A stretch of DNA of 64,000 nucleotides from Saprospiraceae bacterium. GTDB taxonomy: Bacteria > Bacteroidota > Bacteroidia > Chitinophagales > Saprospiraceae. Positions 1-8,587 of this stretch are shown here, in pieces. The stretch's first letter is position 1. Each line of letters starts with the position of its first letter. Location: assembly GCA_016714895.1 (NCBI GenBank), contig JADKBV010000011.1, positions 806,001 through 870,000 of the forward strand. The letters run 5' to 3'. Below the pieces are notes generated by a model. That model did no database searches. It saw only the letters and a list, made by a program, of their open reading frames with translations, and was not told the DNA's origin. The translations under genes and the position numbers were made by a program.

Positions 1-2
1 AA

Positions 3-89
3 ATTGATGACCGTATCGTGTGGAACATTATCCAAACAGTCATGCCGAAATTAAAAAATCAAATAAAAAACTTAAAAGAAAAATTTTAG
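3..89 (+). CDS. C-terminal end of an unidentified protein (partial, 5' truncated)
   Basis: An open frame enters from the left edge and ends at the TAG at 87-89, giving 28 residues. The tail is lysine-rich (it ends KNLKEKF). Too little is present to assign a family. The AT-rich non-coding stretch that follows suggests this is the end of a transcription unit. Confidence 0.4.
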   Translation: MDDRIVWNIIQTVMPKLKNQIKNLKEKF

Positions 90-146
90 GAAATCACTCT
101 ACATAAAATGCTGACTATTAATGCTACGCATTGAGTCGTTTTTACT

Positions 147-460
147 CATTTTGTCACGCCACAAACCGTTGTTTGTGGTTACTTTATTAATGAGTGAAAT
201 CGTTCACTCTGTTCCTTGCTTTCAGTCATCCCTTAAAATGGAAGGAATCGCGAACTACGCTTCGCAGGTGGAGAATTACACAGGTGTTAGGTTTTATGAA
301 TTAGATGTCAGGCAGTTATGTCGAACCTTCCGGAGTTTTGGGAGATAAAAAAGGTTTTTTTTCAATGCTGTGCATTGTCCTTTTTTTACTCATCCCCGGC
401 CCTTCTCTCAAGAAAGAAGGGTGACGCACAGGGCCTGGGTTTAGTGCTTTAATGCTTTGG
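147..460. repeat. Dispersed non-coding repeat, copy A
   Basis: Positions 147-245 match 4824-4940 closely, and 415-460 matches 4931-4974 (a stretch reading ggtgacgcacaggg followed by gctttaatgctt). The first block carries two perfect hairpins: CCACAAAC/GTTTGTGG at 159-178 and GAGTGAA/TTCACTC at 192-209. Shorter related pieces occur at 340-385, 1555-1610 and 1937-1970. The rest of 90-777 shows no convincing gene. Small open frames here have no family features and are treated as chance. Confidence 0.6.
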
Positions 461-777
461 ATAAAACGAATTTTTAACTTATTTTTGGAAGACAATAATC
501 TGCCTGGCGTTAGGAAATCTAAGGTCGCAAGCCACACCCCTCTATTTCAAGAGAGGGGCCCGGGGGTGAGTAAAAACTTCGATTTTCCCGACTTCTCGTG
601 CGCCGCGTCGACCCAACTCATCAACTTATCAAATGTATCAACTCCTCAAATCGTCCTTTAAAAAGGGGCGTAGCCCTGATGTCTTAAAATTGAGAAGATT
701 TTGGGTTTGTTTAGGGTTTTGGCATGTTTGTCATAAATTACAGGGTTATGTACGTATGCTTTTCCGGCGAACGGAGA

Positions 778-1134
778 TTATACCTTATGTGGATTAACAT
801 ATCTCAATCCTTTGATATTTGTAAAATCTTTTTCGTTGGCAGTAATCAAGGTGTAGCCGGAAGCCAAAGCAGTGGCTGCAATAATTGCATCAGGTGTTTT
901 TATTCTTTTACTTTTTCTTAAGTCAACACAATGTGTAATCACATTGGTGCTTATATCCATAACTACGCTATCATCAATAAAATCTTTAACAGTTTGGGTA
1001 GTGATTTTATCGGTATCCCAGCATAGAAGTTCAATTTGTGTAATGATAGAGATATTTGGAATGGCATCCATCACAGTGTCCATAAAAGCCATACCTGCAG
1101 GTGAAAAAGAATCAGAAAGATAATCTGACACCAC
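778..1134 (-). CDS. VapC-like PIN-domain toxin, with a stop at codon 4 of the natural frame
   Basis: This is a PIN-domain ribonuclease toxin of the VapC type, which cleaves RNA using acidic residues that bind metal. Motifs include QIELL, TPDAIIAATA (third acidic residue) and TANEKDF near the end, in the usual order. The longest uninterrupted frame starts at a GTG and lacks the expected N-terminus. Reading upstream gives ATG-GAA-CAA-TAA-CTG-ATT-GAT-ACC from 1161, which would be MEQ(stop)LIDTN. LIDTN is the classic VapC first strand with the catalytic Asp. The TAA at 1150-1152 is one base from TAT/TAC, so the gene is either disrupted, misread, or started from a rare CTG at 1149. It overlaps the end of the upstream antitoxin gene. 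Family assignment is good; functionality is doubtful. Confidence 0.7.
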   Translation of the reverse strand: MVSDYLSDSFSPAGMAFMDTVMDAIPNISIITQIELLCWDTDKITTQTVKDFIDDSVVMDISTNVITHCVDLRKSKRIKTPDAIIAATALASGYTLITANEKDFTNIKGLRYVNPHKV

Positions 1135-1145
1135 ATTGGTATCAA

Positions 1146-1361
1146 TCAGTTATTGTTCCATTCACTTCGCATTTTTTTTATATGTTCATTAAGGTTTTCC
1201 CCTTGCTCTTTACTAATAGTCCCTTTATATTTATCAGATAGTTTTTGTTTTGCAGGAACAAAATTTTCTTTAAGTACTTTTATCAATTCCAATTCTTCCA
1301 ACTCATGTAACAGCCCTACTACTTTTTGATTGGTTATTTGTATGAGCATTGTATTATCCAT
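1146..1361 (-). CDS. Putative antitoxin partner of the PIN toxin
   Basis: This 71-residue charged, mostly helical protein lies directly upstream of the PIN-domain gene and overlaps its predicted start, the classic toxin-antitoxin arrangement. It contains QKVVGLLHELEELELIKVL near the start, followed by a Lys/Glu-rich tail. In small Bacteroidota antitoxins of this kind the N-terminal part helps dimerize and the C-terminal part binds the toxin; that role is inferred from position. No DNA-binding fold can be named from sequence alone. An AT-rich stretch lies upstream. Confidence 0.6.
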   Translation of the reverse strand: MDNTMLIQITNQKVVGLLHELEELELIKVLKENFVPAKQKLSDKYKGTISKEQGENLNEHIKKMRSEWNNN

Positions 1362-2231
1362 AATTCCAAATTATTTAGAAATTGATAAAAATTTAATTGC
1401 AAGAAACAAAATATCATAACAATTTATTATAAAGTTTAGTTGTATAGAAAATTAACTATTGTTTTCAGTAATTATTTGAAGTTTAGGGTTTAGGCGGTTT
1501 TTAAGATTGTTTAACGTTAAGAGCTTAGGGTTTAGGCGTGTTTGTCGTAACTTCCGGAGTTATGGGAAATAAAAAAGGTTTTTTTTAATGCTGCGCATTG
1601 TCCTTTTTTGGCCCCTCTAAATCTCCCCGGGAGGGGAGACTTTGGGATTCACGACAACCAAAGGAAGTTATTAACCGCTGACATTGGTCGACAAACCGAA
1701 GTCCCCCTCCTTCGGAGTATTAAGGGGAAGCAGAAAAAGTCCGAAGCTATCCGTGAAAGTCGACACTTTTGCGAAGCATCGATGCAAATCGACAAATCAA
1801 ACAAATTTAACAAATCAAACAATCAAGGTGACTGACCGTTGCTCGCCATTTTGAGCCCAACGACAAGGGCTCAAAATAGGGAAGGAACCGCGAACTAAGG
1901 CTAGCGGGTGGAAAATTTAAAAACTACTGCAGATTACACATATGGTCTGGGTTTTGTGCGTTAATGCTTTGGGTATACCTCTTATTTTGTTCAGGTTTGG
2001 TTCAGAGATTTTCGAGCATTTTTGTTGTTTACCCCAAACCCTCAAGGGTGCAACAAAAATGGATTCCAGTAATGGGATTTCAGTAGTTTTGGCAAACCGA
2101 GGCCATCATCGTCCGGGGCTCCCTTGAGGGTCGGGGTAAAACCCGGACGATGCTGGCCGCAAAGGTCAACCCATCGCGCGCCGCGTCGATGCAGTTTCCA
2201 CAAATAAAACAATTTTAACAAATCCAACAAC
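1362..2231. other. Gene-free interval with repeat fragments
   Basis: No supported gene. 1555-1610 resembles 335-390 (an a/t-rich run followed by aatgctgcgcattgtcc), and 1937-1970 resembles the tail of the dispersed repeat. Short open frames at 1608-1835, 1942-2127 and 2042-2254 lack any family signal. Confidence 0.4.
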
Positions 2232-2264
2232 AAAAAAGGCCCCCGACTTACCATCGAGGGCCCT
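2232..2264 (-). terminator. Rho-independent terminator of the DUF6261-like gene
   Basis: Read on the minus strand, the stem GGCCCTCGA pairs with TCGGGGGCC (one G-T wobble) around a 7-base loop and is followed by six T. It lies about 35 bases past the stop of the minus-strand gene at 2298-3095. Confidence 0.8.
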
Positions 2265-2297
2265 TAAAATGAAAGCTCTAAAACTACTATGTTCTTC

Positions 2298-3095
2298 TTA
2301 TTCTTCTGAGTCTTTTACGACGGCAGTAGTGGCAGTATTGTTTTCTGCGACGGTAGTAATGGCCGGAGTAAGTTCAGATTTGGACTTTTTTTGTCCTTTT
2401 CTGATGGCGACAGAAGCCATGTTTTTGTCAATGATGTTTTCCAATTCAGTGACAAGTTTCAAATAAGGTGCTTTGTCAGGAGCGACTCTGCTGAATACGT
2501 CCGTAATCTGGGTCAGGTCGTAGTACGCATTTTTGAGACGTTCTTTTTTAACCATGATGTCAGATTTTTGCAATTTGTTTTTTGCATTTTCAAAATGCAG
2601 GTCAGCAAATTCATTGTTTGCAGCCTGCAGATTTTCAACCTCGTTTCGGACAAAAATAGCTTTGGCAGCCTCAACAAGTTGAGGTTTGTTGATCATGTCA
2701 CGAACCATGGACCGGATATAACCGGTTTTGAGCTGGTAACCTTTGCTGGAGAGGTCGGTGCAATGCTCCTTAAAATTGGTATTCAATTTTTTTGCATAAC
2801 CAACGGTAACCGGATCAATACTTTTTTCCATAGCTTTCAATGTATATCTCATGGAAATGGTGAGGTTGATCCTCTTTTTGTCGATAGCAAGCAACTCTTT
2901 GGTAACTTCTTTACCATCGACGTTAACAAATACCTCTTCAAGCTCTTCAAAGGCAGCTTTGAAAGCTAAAAAAGGTTCTTCCAACATCAGGGATTTGGTG
3001 TCAACATTCGTGTACACACGATCAACCTGGTTTGAGAATTCTAATACTGCAGAAGTCTCGAGACTACTATAAGTAGTAATATTAACGTTTTTCAT
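2298..3095 (-). CDS. Hypothetical protein, DUF6261-like
   Basis: This 265-residue soluble protein has no signal peptide or membrane segment. It is largely helical, with many Lys/Glu pairs and a low-complexity C-terminal tail (KGQKKSKSEL, then Ala/Thr/Val-rich). The general architecture resembles the Bacteroidota-restricted DUF6261 family, whose function is unknown. That match is from memory of the family style and is tentative. It stands alone between repeat-rich stretches and has its own terminator. DUF6261-type genes are often found near mobile or repeat DNA, but nothing here shows a role. Confidence 0.6.
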   Translation of the reverse strand: MKNVNITTYSSLETSAVLEFSNQVDRVYTNVDTKSLMLEEPFLAFKAAFEELEEVFVNVDGKEVTKELLAIDKKRINLTISMRYTLKAMEKSIDPVTVGYAKKLNTNFKEHCTDLSSKGYQLKTGYIRSMVRDMINKPQLVEAAKAIFVRNEVENLQAANNEFADLHFENAKNKLQKSDIMVKKERLKNAYYDLTQITDVFSRVAPDKAPYLKLVTELENIIDKNMASVAIRKGQKKSKSELTPAITTVAENNTATTAVVKDSEE

Positions 3096-3711
3096 TTAAA
3101 AAAAATTTAAGTTATAAAATAAAGATTTTCACATAAATCCAAAGAAGTCGTCTGAGATAGTTTGATACAGGTATCTGAGGGTTAAGGGTAAATCAATCCC
3201 AAAAACCGTGTATGCAATATCCATATTTTGTTGTGGAGGAGTGCAGAAGAAAACAGAAGCAACAAGCGTAATGGCTTGACATTAAACAGATCCGATATGG
3301 CGGCATCTTTTGAATTTGTGTTTAGCTTACTGATGGATCATCCGAAAACCATTACGGTCAGGACCGGCAACAAAAAAACAGACTTGTAATAAAGAAACGA
3401 ATAGCTATTATCTCAGTAAAATTCCTTTGAATTTTTTTTCCGTAATCAATTTTAAAATAGTTGTTTTTTTCGGTCAACCATCTTTTTGAATGATTACTGC
3501 GACAAAGGTAAGTTGGAAATTAATACCCGTCAATAGGTAAGCCGGACTTTAAGAAAAAATTAACTATGAGTATAAAAAATGAATTAAAACAGACTTTTTT
3601 TTAACATTTTTTTAAAAAATCGGGCATTTTGACCGGAATATGGACTTGAATGTGAAAAAGAAAAGGGTAGGGCAGAAAATTTTTAAAGCCTATATATAAG
3701 GTAATGCACCA
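3096..3711. other. Gene-free interval with a possible gene remnant
   Basis: An open frame without a proper start runs 3192-3389 (ATG at 3297) and ends KKTDL. It has a coding look (MDHPKTITVRTG) but is too short to name and may be the tail of a decayed gene. The rest is A/T-rich and shows nothing recognisable. Confidence 0.3.
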
Positions 3712-4380
3712 TCTGTATCCTTATGGAGAATCCAAAATATAAAAATGTTGTATCATGGCCATGATGGAGAATCCGACACAAAAAAAAGTATCATCATGGC
3801 CATGATAGAGAATCCGACACAAAAAAATGTTGTGTCATGGCCATGATGGAGAATCCGACACAAAAAAAAGTTACGTCATGGCCATGATGGAGAATCCGAC
3901 ACAAAAAAATGTATCGTCATGGCTATGATAGAGAATCCTACACAAAAAAATGTACCGTCATGACCATGATGGACAATCCGACACAAAAAAAAGTTACGTC
4001 ATGACCATGATGGAGAATCTGACACAAAAAAATGTACCGTTATGGCCATGATGGAGAATCCGACACAAAAAAAAGTTACGTCATGGTCATGATGGAGAAT
4101 CCGACACAAAAAAAAGTTACGTCATGGCCATGATGGAGAATCCGACACAAAAAAAAGTTACGTCATGGCCATGATGGCAATTCCAACTCAAAACAAACGT
4201 TCGTCATGGTCATGATTGTCATTCCAACGCAATAAAAAGTGCCTCACACTACTCTGAGGTAAAATTTAACACGTAAAAAAATGCCTCAGAGACTCTGAGG
4301 TAAATTCCAACATGATAAAAAGTGCCTCAGAGACACAGATGGTGATTCCAACGCAAAAAAAGTAAGAGCCTTGATGGCTT
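3712..4380. repeat. Array of ~16 units with an exact 41-bp period, each with a palindromic core
   Basis: Cores of the type TCATGGCCATGA begin at 3753, 3794, 3835, 3876, 3917, 3958, 3999, 4040, 4081, 4122, 4163 and 4204, exactly 41 bases apart. The linker is tggagaatccgacac plus an A-run of 7-8 and a short variable tail. A degenerate unit precedes at ~3712. Three more units at ~4241, 4283 and 4324 keep the period and linker (attccaac, A-rich), but their core is related to CCTCAGAGACTCTGAGG. A last unit at ~4366 has AGCCTTGATGGCTT. Each core is wholly or largely self-complementary. There are no unique spacers, so it is not CRISPR. Confidence 0.85.
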
Positions 4381-4790
4381 GAGTCAAAGTTATTCCATTA
4401 AAATATTTCGGTTTTTGACCACTTTCCTCCGTACGACAAATCTGGCTCAAAACCAGTGATAGTGTTGACAAATCGGGTCTCCATCTCGAGCCAAAATGTA
4501 AAACCGGAGTGCTTGCCAGTGTAAACGAATCATAAATGCCAGACCGATCCGTGTGATAGATTTGGCATACACGGTGCGCACCCGCAGCATGTTCAGGATT
4601 ATAGGAAATGCTTAAGTGCGCAATCACCTTTTTTGAGCCTAGCCTTTTTGTTTACTTTTGTGGCAATGACAAAAGTAAAAGCCCTGCCGGCTAGAGGCGT
4701 GGTGAAAATTATCAAAATAATTTGGTTTTTGACTATTTTCCTTTGTACGACAAATCCGGCTCAAAAGTAGTGATAGTGTTGACAAATCGG
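4361..4790. repeat. Direct duplication of a ~115-bp block
   Basis: 4361-4477 and 4674-4790 share an ordered run of matching segments: agtaa.agcc, the gcc..ggct core, ggtttttgac, tacgacaaatc, ggctcaaaa and gtgttgacaaatcgg. The offset is about 313 bases. The interval between them holds no supported gene; a 113-codon minus-strand frame there (4286-4627) overlaps the repeat array and is rejected. Confidence 0.6.
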
Positions 4791-4794
4791 TTTT

Positions 4795-4985
4795 TTCAAT
4801 GCTTCGCATTGGCCGTTCATACCCATTTTGTCACGCCACAAGCCGTTGTTTGTGGTTCCTTCATTAATGAGTGAAATCGTTCACTCATTTCCTTCCTTGC
4901 AGTCAGGACCATTCAGTCATCCCTCAGGATGGAAGGGTGACGCACAGGGTCTATCATTTGTGCTTTAATGCTTGTGATTTTCTGA
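4795..4985. repeat. Dispersed non-coding repeat, copy B
   Basis: Second copy of the element at 147-460, with the same two hairpins (CCACAAGC/GTTTGTGG, one wobble; GAGTGAA/TTCACTC perfect) followed directly by the ggtgacgcacaggg block. In copy A those two parts are about 170 bases apart, so copy A carries an insertion or copy B a deletion. Nothing recognisable lies in 4986-5180. Confidence 0.6.
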
Positions 4986-5184
4986 TTATATTAACAAGGG
5001 GCGTAGTCCAGTAATCTTAGTTGAATAGCCCCGCCAGCCGAGGCGAAGAATGACTATGTAGAAGACTACCGATCGTCGTCTCTTTCCTCCACCATACTCA
5101 TTAGTAATTTCGGTTTTTATAAACTCACAAAAAACTTTTTATAAAAATAATCCCAAAAATGTTTTTCAATTCCAAATGAAATGT

Positions 5185-5192
5185 TAATTTTG
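5185..5192 (+). promoter_or_regulatory. Candidate Bacteroidota -7 promoter box
   Basis: TAATTTTG fits the TAnnTTTG consensus of the Bacteroidota primary sigma factor. It lies ~90 bases before the endonuclease/phosphatase gene at 5281 and could serve the whole downstream operon. A clear TTTG at -33 is missing. Confidence 0.4.
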
Positions 5193-5280
5193 ACCTGATA
5201 AGCGGTCACAACGCTGCTGTTTCATTTTTTTAGTATTTACAACCCAAACCATGTTATAGACACCTAAACCCCAAAATTCT

Positions 5281-6105
5281 ATGATAAAATTGGTGCACAT
5301 ATTATGTATATTACTGCTTTTGACGACTACACAGGCAGCAAAAACCATTACCCTCATATCGTGGAATATAAAAGATTTTGGTCAGTCACGTGATGACGCC
5401 GAGATAGACGCCATCGCTGATTATGTCAAACATGCTGACATCGTCGCCATCCAGGAGGTAGTCGCCAAACATCCCGGTGGAGCACAGGCAGTAGGGAGAT
5501 TGGTGGAAACATTAAACAGAAAGGGCAGTTCCTGGGACTACAGGCTAAGTGATCCGACTCAAAGTTCATCACCTCAAAAAAGCGAACGATATGCTTTCCT
5601 CTGGAAACCTTCCAAAGTGACCATCACGGGTGGCGGACCGAAGTTGTTGAGTGATCTTTCTGACTTAGTGGAGCGTGAACCCTATCTCATACAATTTAAA
5701 GTGGATGGCAAAGTACTCAATATCCTCAATTATCACGCATGCACTCATGATAATACCTATCCGGAAAGATCGGAAATAAACGCCATCACCCTTTGGATCC
5801 GAAACCAAAACCTGTCCAACCTGATTTGGGCAGGGGATTTTAATCTTGAAGTCAACGATATCGGTTTTGATAATCTGAAATACATGGGATTCGACCATGC
5901 CCTGAACGGTCAAAAAACATCCCTCAAAAAAACCTGCAAAGATGGACAATACCTTAGCAGTTCCGAGGACAATATATATTATAAATGTACCGACTTTACC
6001 ATCACCCGCCCCAAAGTCCTGGACTTTATTCAAGACTGCCACGAAGTGGAGTGGAAAAGAGATAGTTACAGCGATCATTTGGGGGTGGAAGTGGGGGTAG
6101 AGTGA
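5281..6105 (+). CDS. Secreted endonuclease/exonuclease/phosphatase (DNase I-fold) family protein
   Basis: A 274-residue protein with a signal peptide ending near TTTQA/AK (residues 1-20) and then a complete DNase I-like fold. The signature residues are present: SWNIKDFG (Asn), VAIQEV (metal-binding Glu), NYHACTHD (His), WAGDFNLE (Asp/Asn) and YSDHLGVEV (final Asp-His pair). These enzymes hydrolyse phosphodiesters in DNA/RNA or phosphoesters in lipids and inositol phosphates; the small size and secretion favour a nuclease, but the substrate cannot be read from sequence. The next gene (6133) starts only 27 bases downstream, so it may be the first gene of the FHA/kinase operon, though its base composition is less AT-rich than those genes. 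Confidence 0.85.
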   Translation: MIKLVHILCILLLLTTTQAAKTITLISWNIKDFGQSRDDAEIDAIADYVKHADIVAIQEVVAKHPGGAQAVGRLVETLNRKGSSWDYRLSDPTQSSSPQKSERYAFLWKPSKVTITGGGPKLLSDLSDLVEREPYLIQFKVDGKVLNILNYHACTHDNTYPERSEINAITLWIRNQNLSNLIWAGDFNLEVNDIGFDNLKYMGFDHALNGQKTSLKKTCKDGQYLSSSEDNIYYKCTDFTITRPKVLDFIQDCHEVEWKRDSYSDHLGVEVGVE

Positions 6106-6132
6106 TTAATAAAAAATAAACCAATTTAAAAT

Positions 6133-6636
6133 ATGGCAAATCAGAATGACAAAACAGTATTTGAAAATCAAGAGACAAAAATTGATATTCCAAATGAAGG
6201 CACCATTTTTGGGCCTAGCAATGAACAAATCCTTTCTAGGGAAAACAAAAAAATAGCAGGTGTTCTATTTTCATTTTCTAAAGACGCATTAGGAGAATTC
6301 TGGATTGTATATCATGGCCGAAATACAATTGGCTCTGGAGCGAAATCAACAATAAAATTAGCGGAAAAATCAGTTTCAGAAAATCATGCCTTATTAAATT
6401 GTAGGGTTATTGACAATGATAAACTTATTTTTGAGTTACGTGATGAAGGCTCGAATGGTGGGACAATTCTGAATGGGCAAGATTTATATCATTTTAATAA
6501 TTATGCATCATTGAAGCATGGAGACAGGATTATAGCCGGAGGTTATGACTTGTTGTTATATGTAGTTGATGATATTTCACTAAATATGAAGCCCAATACA
6601 AATTTTAAACAAAAAACTGATTTAATAGACTATTAA
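6133..6636 (+). CDS. FHA-domain protein
   Basis: A 167-residue cytoplasmic protein with one forkhead-associated domain at about residues 40-145. The phosphothreonine-binding signature is complete: GRNTIG (62-67), SENHA (82-86) and SNGGTILNG (107-115). The first 40 residues are polar and contain several Thr, so they could themselves be kinase targets. FHA domains bind pThr peptides. The kinase gene follows within 10 bases, and a phosphatase and a second FHA protein come next, so it very probably acts as an adaptor in this kinase circuit. No membrane segment. Confidence 0.85.
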   Translation: MANQNDKTVFENQETKIDIPNEGTIFGPSNEQILSRENKKIAGVLFSFSKDALGEFWIVYHGRNTIGSGAKSTIKLAEKSVSENHALLNCRVIDNDKLIFELRDEGSNGGTILNGQDLYHFNNYASLKHGDRIIAGGYDLLLYVVDDISLNMKPNTNFKQKTDLIDY

Positions 6637-6645
6637 TTATCCTGT

Positions 6646-7584
6646 ATGGCTTCTTCTCAAAAACATACTTTTACTATAACGGGTCAAAAATCATATACGT
6701 TTACTTATCCTGATGATAGGATTGGTGAAGGTTCAATGGCTACAATTTATAAAGCAAAAAGTAATGAAAATTTAACTGTTGCTTTAAAAGTTTTAAGATC
6801 CAATAATGTTAGACCGGTTACATTAGATTTGTGGAAAAACAATGCAAATTTTAGACTACAACATATTAATTTAATGCAAGTTTATGAAGAAATTATACAA
6901 AACGGAAAGCGACATATTGTTTTGGAGTATATTGATGGCCTGGATTATGAGAAGCAATTTGATAGTTTCAAAATTGACGAACATTTAAAAATACTTAAAC
7001 AAATATTGAATGGTTTAAAAGGATTGCATCAAAATTCTTACATACATAGAGATATTAAGCCAAGTAATATTTTAATTGAGAAAGGTAACAGTTTGTTTAC
7101 AAAAATTATTGATTATGACTTAGTTATGCATAAAGATACTAAATTGGACCATTTTGTGGGGACATTAAAATATGCTTCACCTGAGAGTATTAAATTACAA
7201 TCAATTGATGAAAGAGCTGATTTATGGTCAATTGGAATCATTTTGTTTAGAATTTTTAATAATGGAAGATTTCCTTTTGGTGGAGAATCATCCTCGGAAA
7301 TATTAAATGAAATAAAGTCCGGAGAGTACCATCATGGATCCTATGGTAAAAATGCTAAAAATATCCAAGCTATTTTAAATAAGAGTTTAGACTATAATTT
7401 ATCAAACAGATATCAGAATGTAGATGAATTAATTGAAGACATAGGTAATATTGGGAGGCAAAATTTTATAACAAGAGTAATGAATTATTTGAATGACAAT
7501 GACTTATTCGGTAAAATTGCTAAATCTGTAATAGTTCTTTTAATTTTAATTTTGTTATCATTATTACTAATTCTTGAGTTATGA
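6646..7584 (+). CDS. Membrane-anchored Hanks-type serine/threonine kinase with an atypical DYD motif
   Basis: A 312-residue protein: kinase domain about 20-270, then one C-terminal transmembrane helix (about 287-310) with no extracellular domain. Visible motifs: glycine loop GEGSMATIY (28-35), VAIK-type lysine at 48 (VALKVL), HRDIKPSN (134-141), SPE replacing APE (178-180) and DLWSIG (192-197). Where DFG is expected the protein has IIDYDLV (DYD 156-158), keeping the Mg-binding Asp but losing Phe and Gly. The alpha-C glutamate is also not obvious. It may be active but unusually regulated, or a weak kinase. Its stop overlaps the phosphatase start by 4 bases (ATGA), indicating translational coupling. 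Confidence 0.9.
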   Translation: MASSQKHTFTITGQKSYTFTYPDDRIGEGSMATIYKAKSNENLTVALKVLRSNNVRPVTLDLWKNNANFRLQHINLMQVYEEIIQNGKRHIVLEYIDGLDYEKQFDSFKIDEHLKILKQILNGLKGLHQNSYIHRDIKPSNILIEKGNSLFTKIIDYDLVMHKDTKLDHFVGTLKYASPESIKLQSIDERADLWSIGIILFRIFNNGRFPFGGESSSEILNEIKSGEYHHGSYGKNAKNIQAILNKSLDYNLSNRYQNVDELIEDIGNIGRQNFITRVMNYLNDNDLFGKIAKSVIVLLILILLSLLLILEL

Positions 7585-8552
7585 AAATATTAGAAAAAGA
7601 TTTAGTTATAATATCAAAATTAGGAGGTAGAGAGGAAAATCAAGATGCTGCTCTGGCCTACAAAGGAAAACAAGGGACTCTTCTAATAGTTTGTGATGGT
7701 GCCGGAGGCTATAATGGAGGATCCTATGCTTCAAGGTTTGTTACAAATTATCTGATAAACAGTTTTCAAAACTTTGATGGAAAATCAGATATCAAAGAAT
7801 ATTTAATTACAAATATTTTATCTTGTAATATTGAACTTTTGGATATTTCATCCTCAAATAATGAGTTAACAGGGATGAAAACTACTCTAAGTATGGTCTA
7901 TGTTTTTGGTAATAAGGGAATATCATTTCATGTCGGTGATAGCAGGGTTTATCAAATTAGAGATGAAAGGATTATTTTCAGAACTAAAGATCATTCTTAT
8001 GTTCAGGATTTGATTGACAAAAAGGAAATTACTGAGAAGCAAGCAATAAATCATCCTAAATCAAATGTTATTAATAGAGCGTTAGGTGCGAGTACAAAAT
8101 TAGAAATTGAAATTAGTGATTTACAAATAAAAAGGAATGATATAATATGCCTTACAACAGACGGTGTTCATGGTTTGATTTCTGATAATAGGATTATGAG
8201 CATTTTTGCAAAAGAAAAAACTTTAGCTTCAATTGGTGAAAACATAACAGATATATGTGATTCAGAGGGTATTAAACAAAAACAATCGAGACACGACAAT
8301 CTAACTTTACTTTTGTATTCCATTGAATTTAAAAAGCCAAGTTTTTTTAATATTAGAAAAAATCAAATTTTAATGCTTTCTGGTTTTTTGATTTTTATAG
8401 TGGCTTTTTATCAAATTGGGCAAAGATATAATATTTATAGTTTTGGGAAAGGATTAAAGAAATCTACTGAAATAAATGACACGATTAAAGATTTAAGTAA
8501 TGAGGATTCAACAAATATTAGTAATATTGATTCATTGGATAGTATTAAATAA
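7581..8552 (+). CDS. PP2C-type serine/threonine phosphatase with one transmembrane helix
   Basis: A 323-residue protein with a PP2C catalytic domain over about residues 8-245. Metal-binding motifs are intact: ENQD (19-22), VCDGAGG (37-43), HVGDSRVY (around 116), TTDGVHG (around 193) and RHDNLT (around 237). A hydrophobic helix follows at about 258-277 with a short Asp/Ser/Asn-rich tail outside. It is expected to reverse the phosphorylation made by the adjacent kinase. The ATGA overlap with the kinase gene implies matched expression. Like the kinase, the catalytic domain should face the cytoplasm. Confidence 0.92.
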   Translation: MKILEKDLVIISKLGGREENQDAALAYKGKQGTLLIVCDGAGGYNGGSYASRFVTNYLINSFQNFDGKSDIKEYLITNILSCNIELLDISSSNNELTGMKTTLSMVYVFGNKGISFHVGDSRVYQIRDERIIFRTKDHSYVQDLIDKKEITEKQAINHPKSNVINRALGASTKLEIEISDLQIKRNDIICLTTDGVHGLISDNRIMSIFAKEKTLASIGENITDICDSEGIKQKQSRHDNLTLLLYSIEFKKPSFFNIRKNQILMLSGFLIFIVAFYQIGQRYNIYSFGKGLKKSTEINDTIKDLSNEDSTNISNIDSLDSIK

Positions 8553-8587
8553 ATTTAAAAAAATAATATAATAATAAAATCAAATTT

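Noticed and set aside
121..661. Small open frames near the left edge
   Set aside because: They lie in a dispersed non-coding repeat with hairpins; the translations are not protein-like.
2391..2969. 192-codon plus-strand frame opposite the DUF6261-like gene
   Set aside because: It is the shadow of the minus-strand gene, which has a proper start, composition and terminator.
3712..4380. CRISPR array
   Set aside because: Units are contiguous 41-bp repeats with near-identical linkers; there are no unique spacers and no cas genes.
4286..4627. 113-codon minus-strand frame
   Set aside because: It starts and ends in duplicated repeat DNA and shows no domain or signal.
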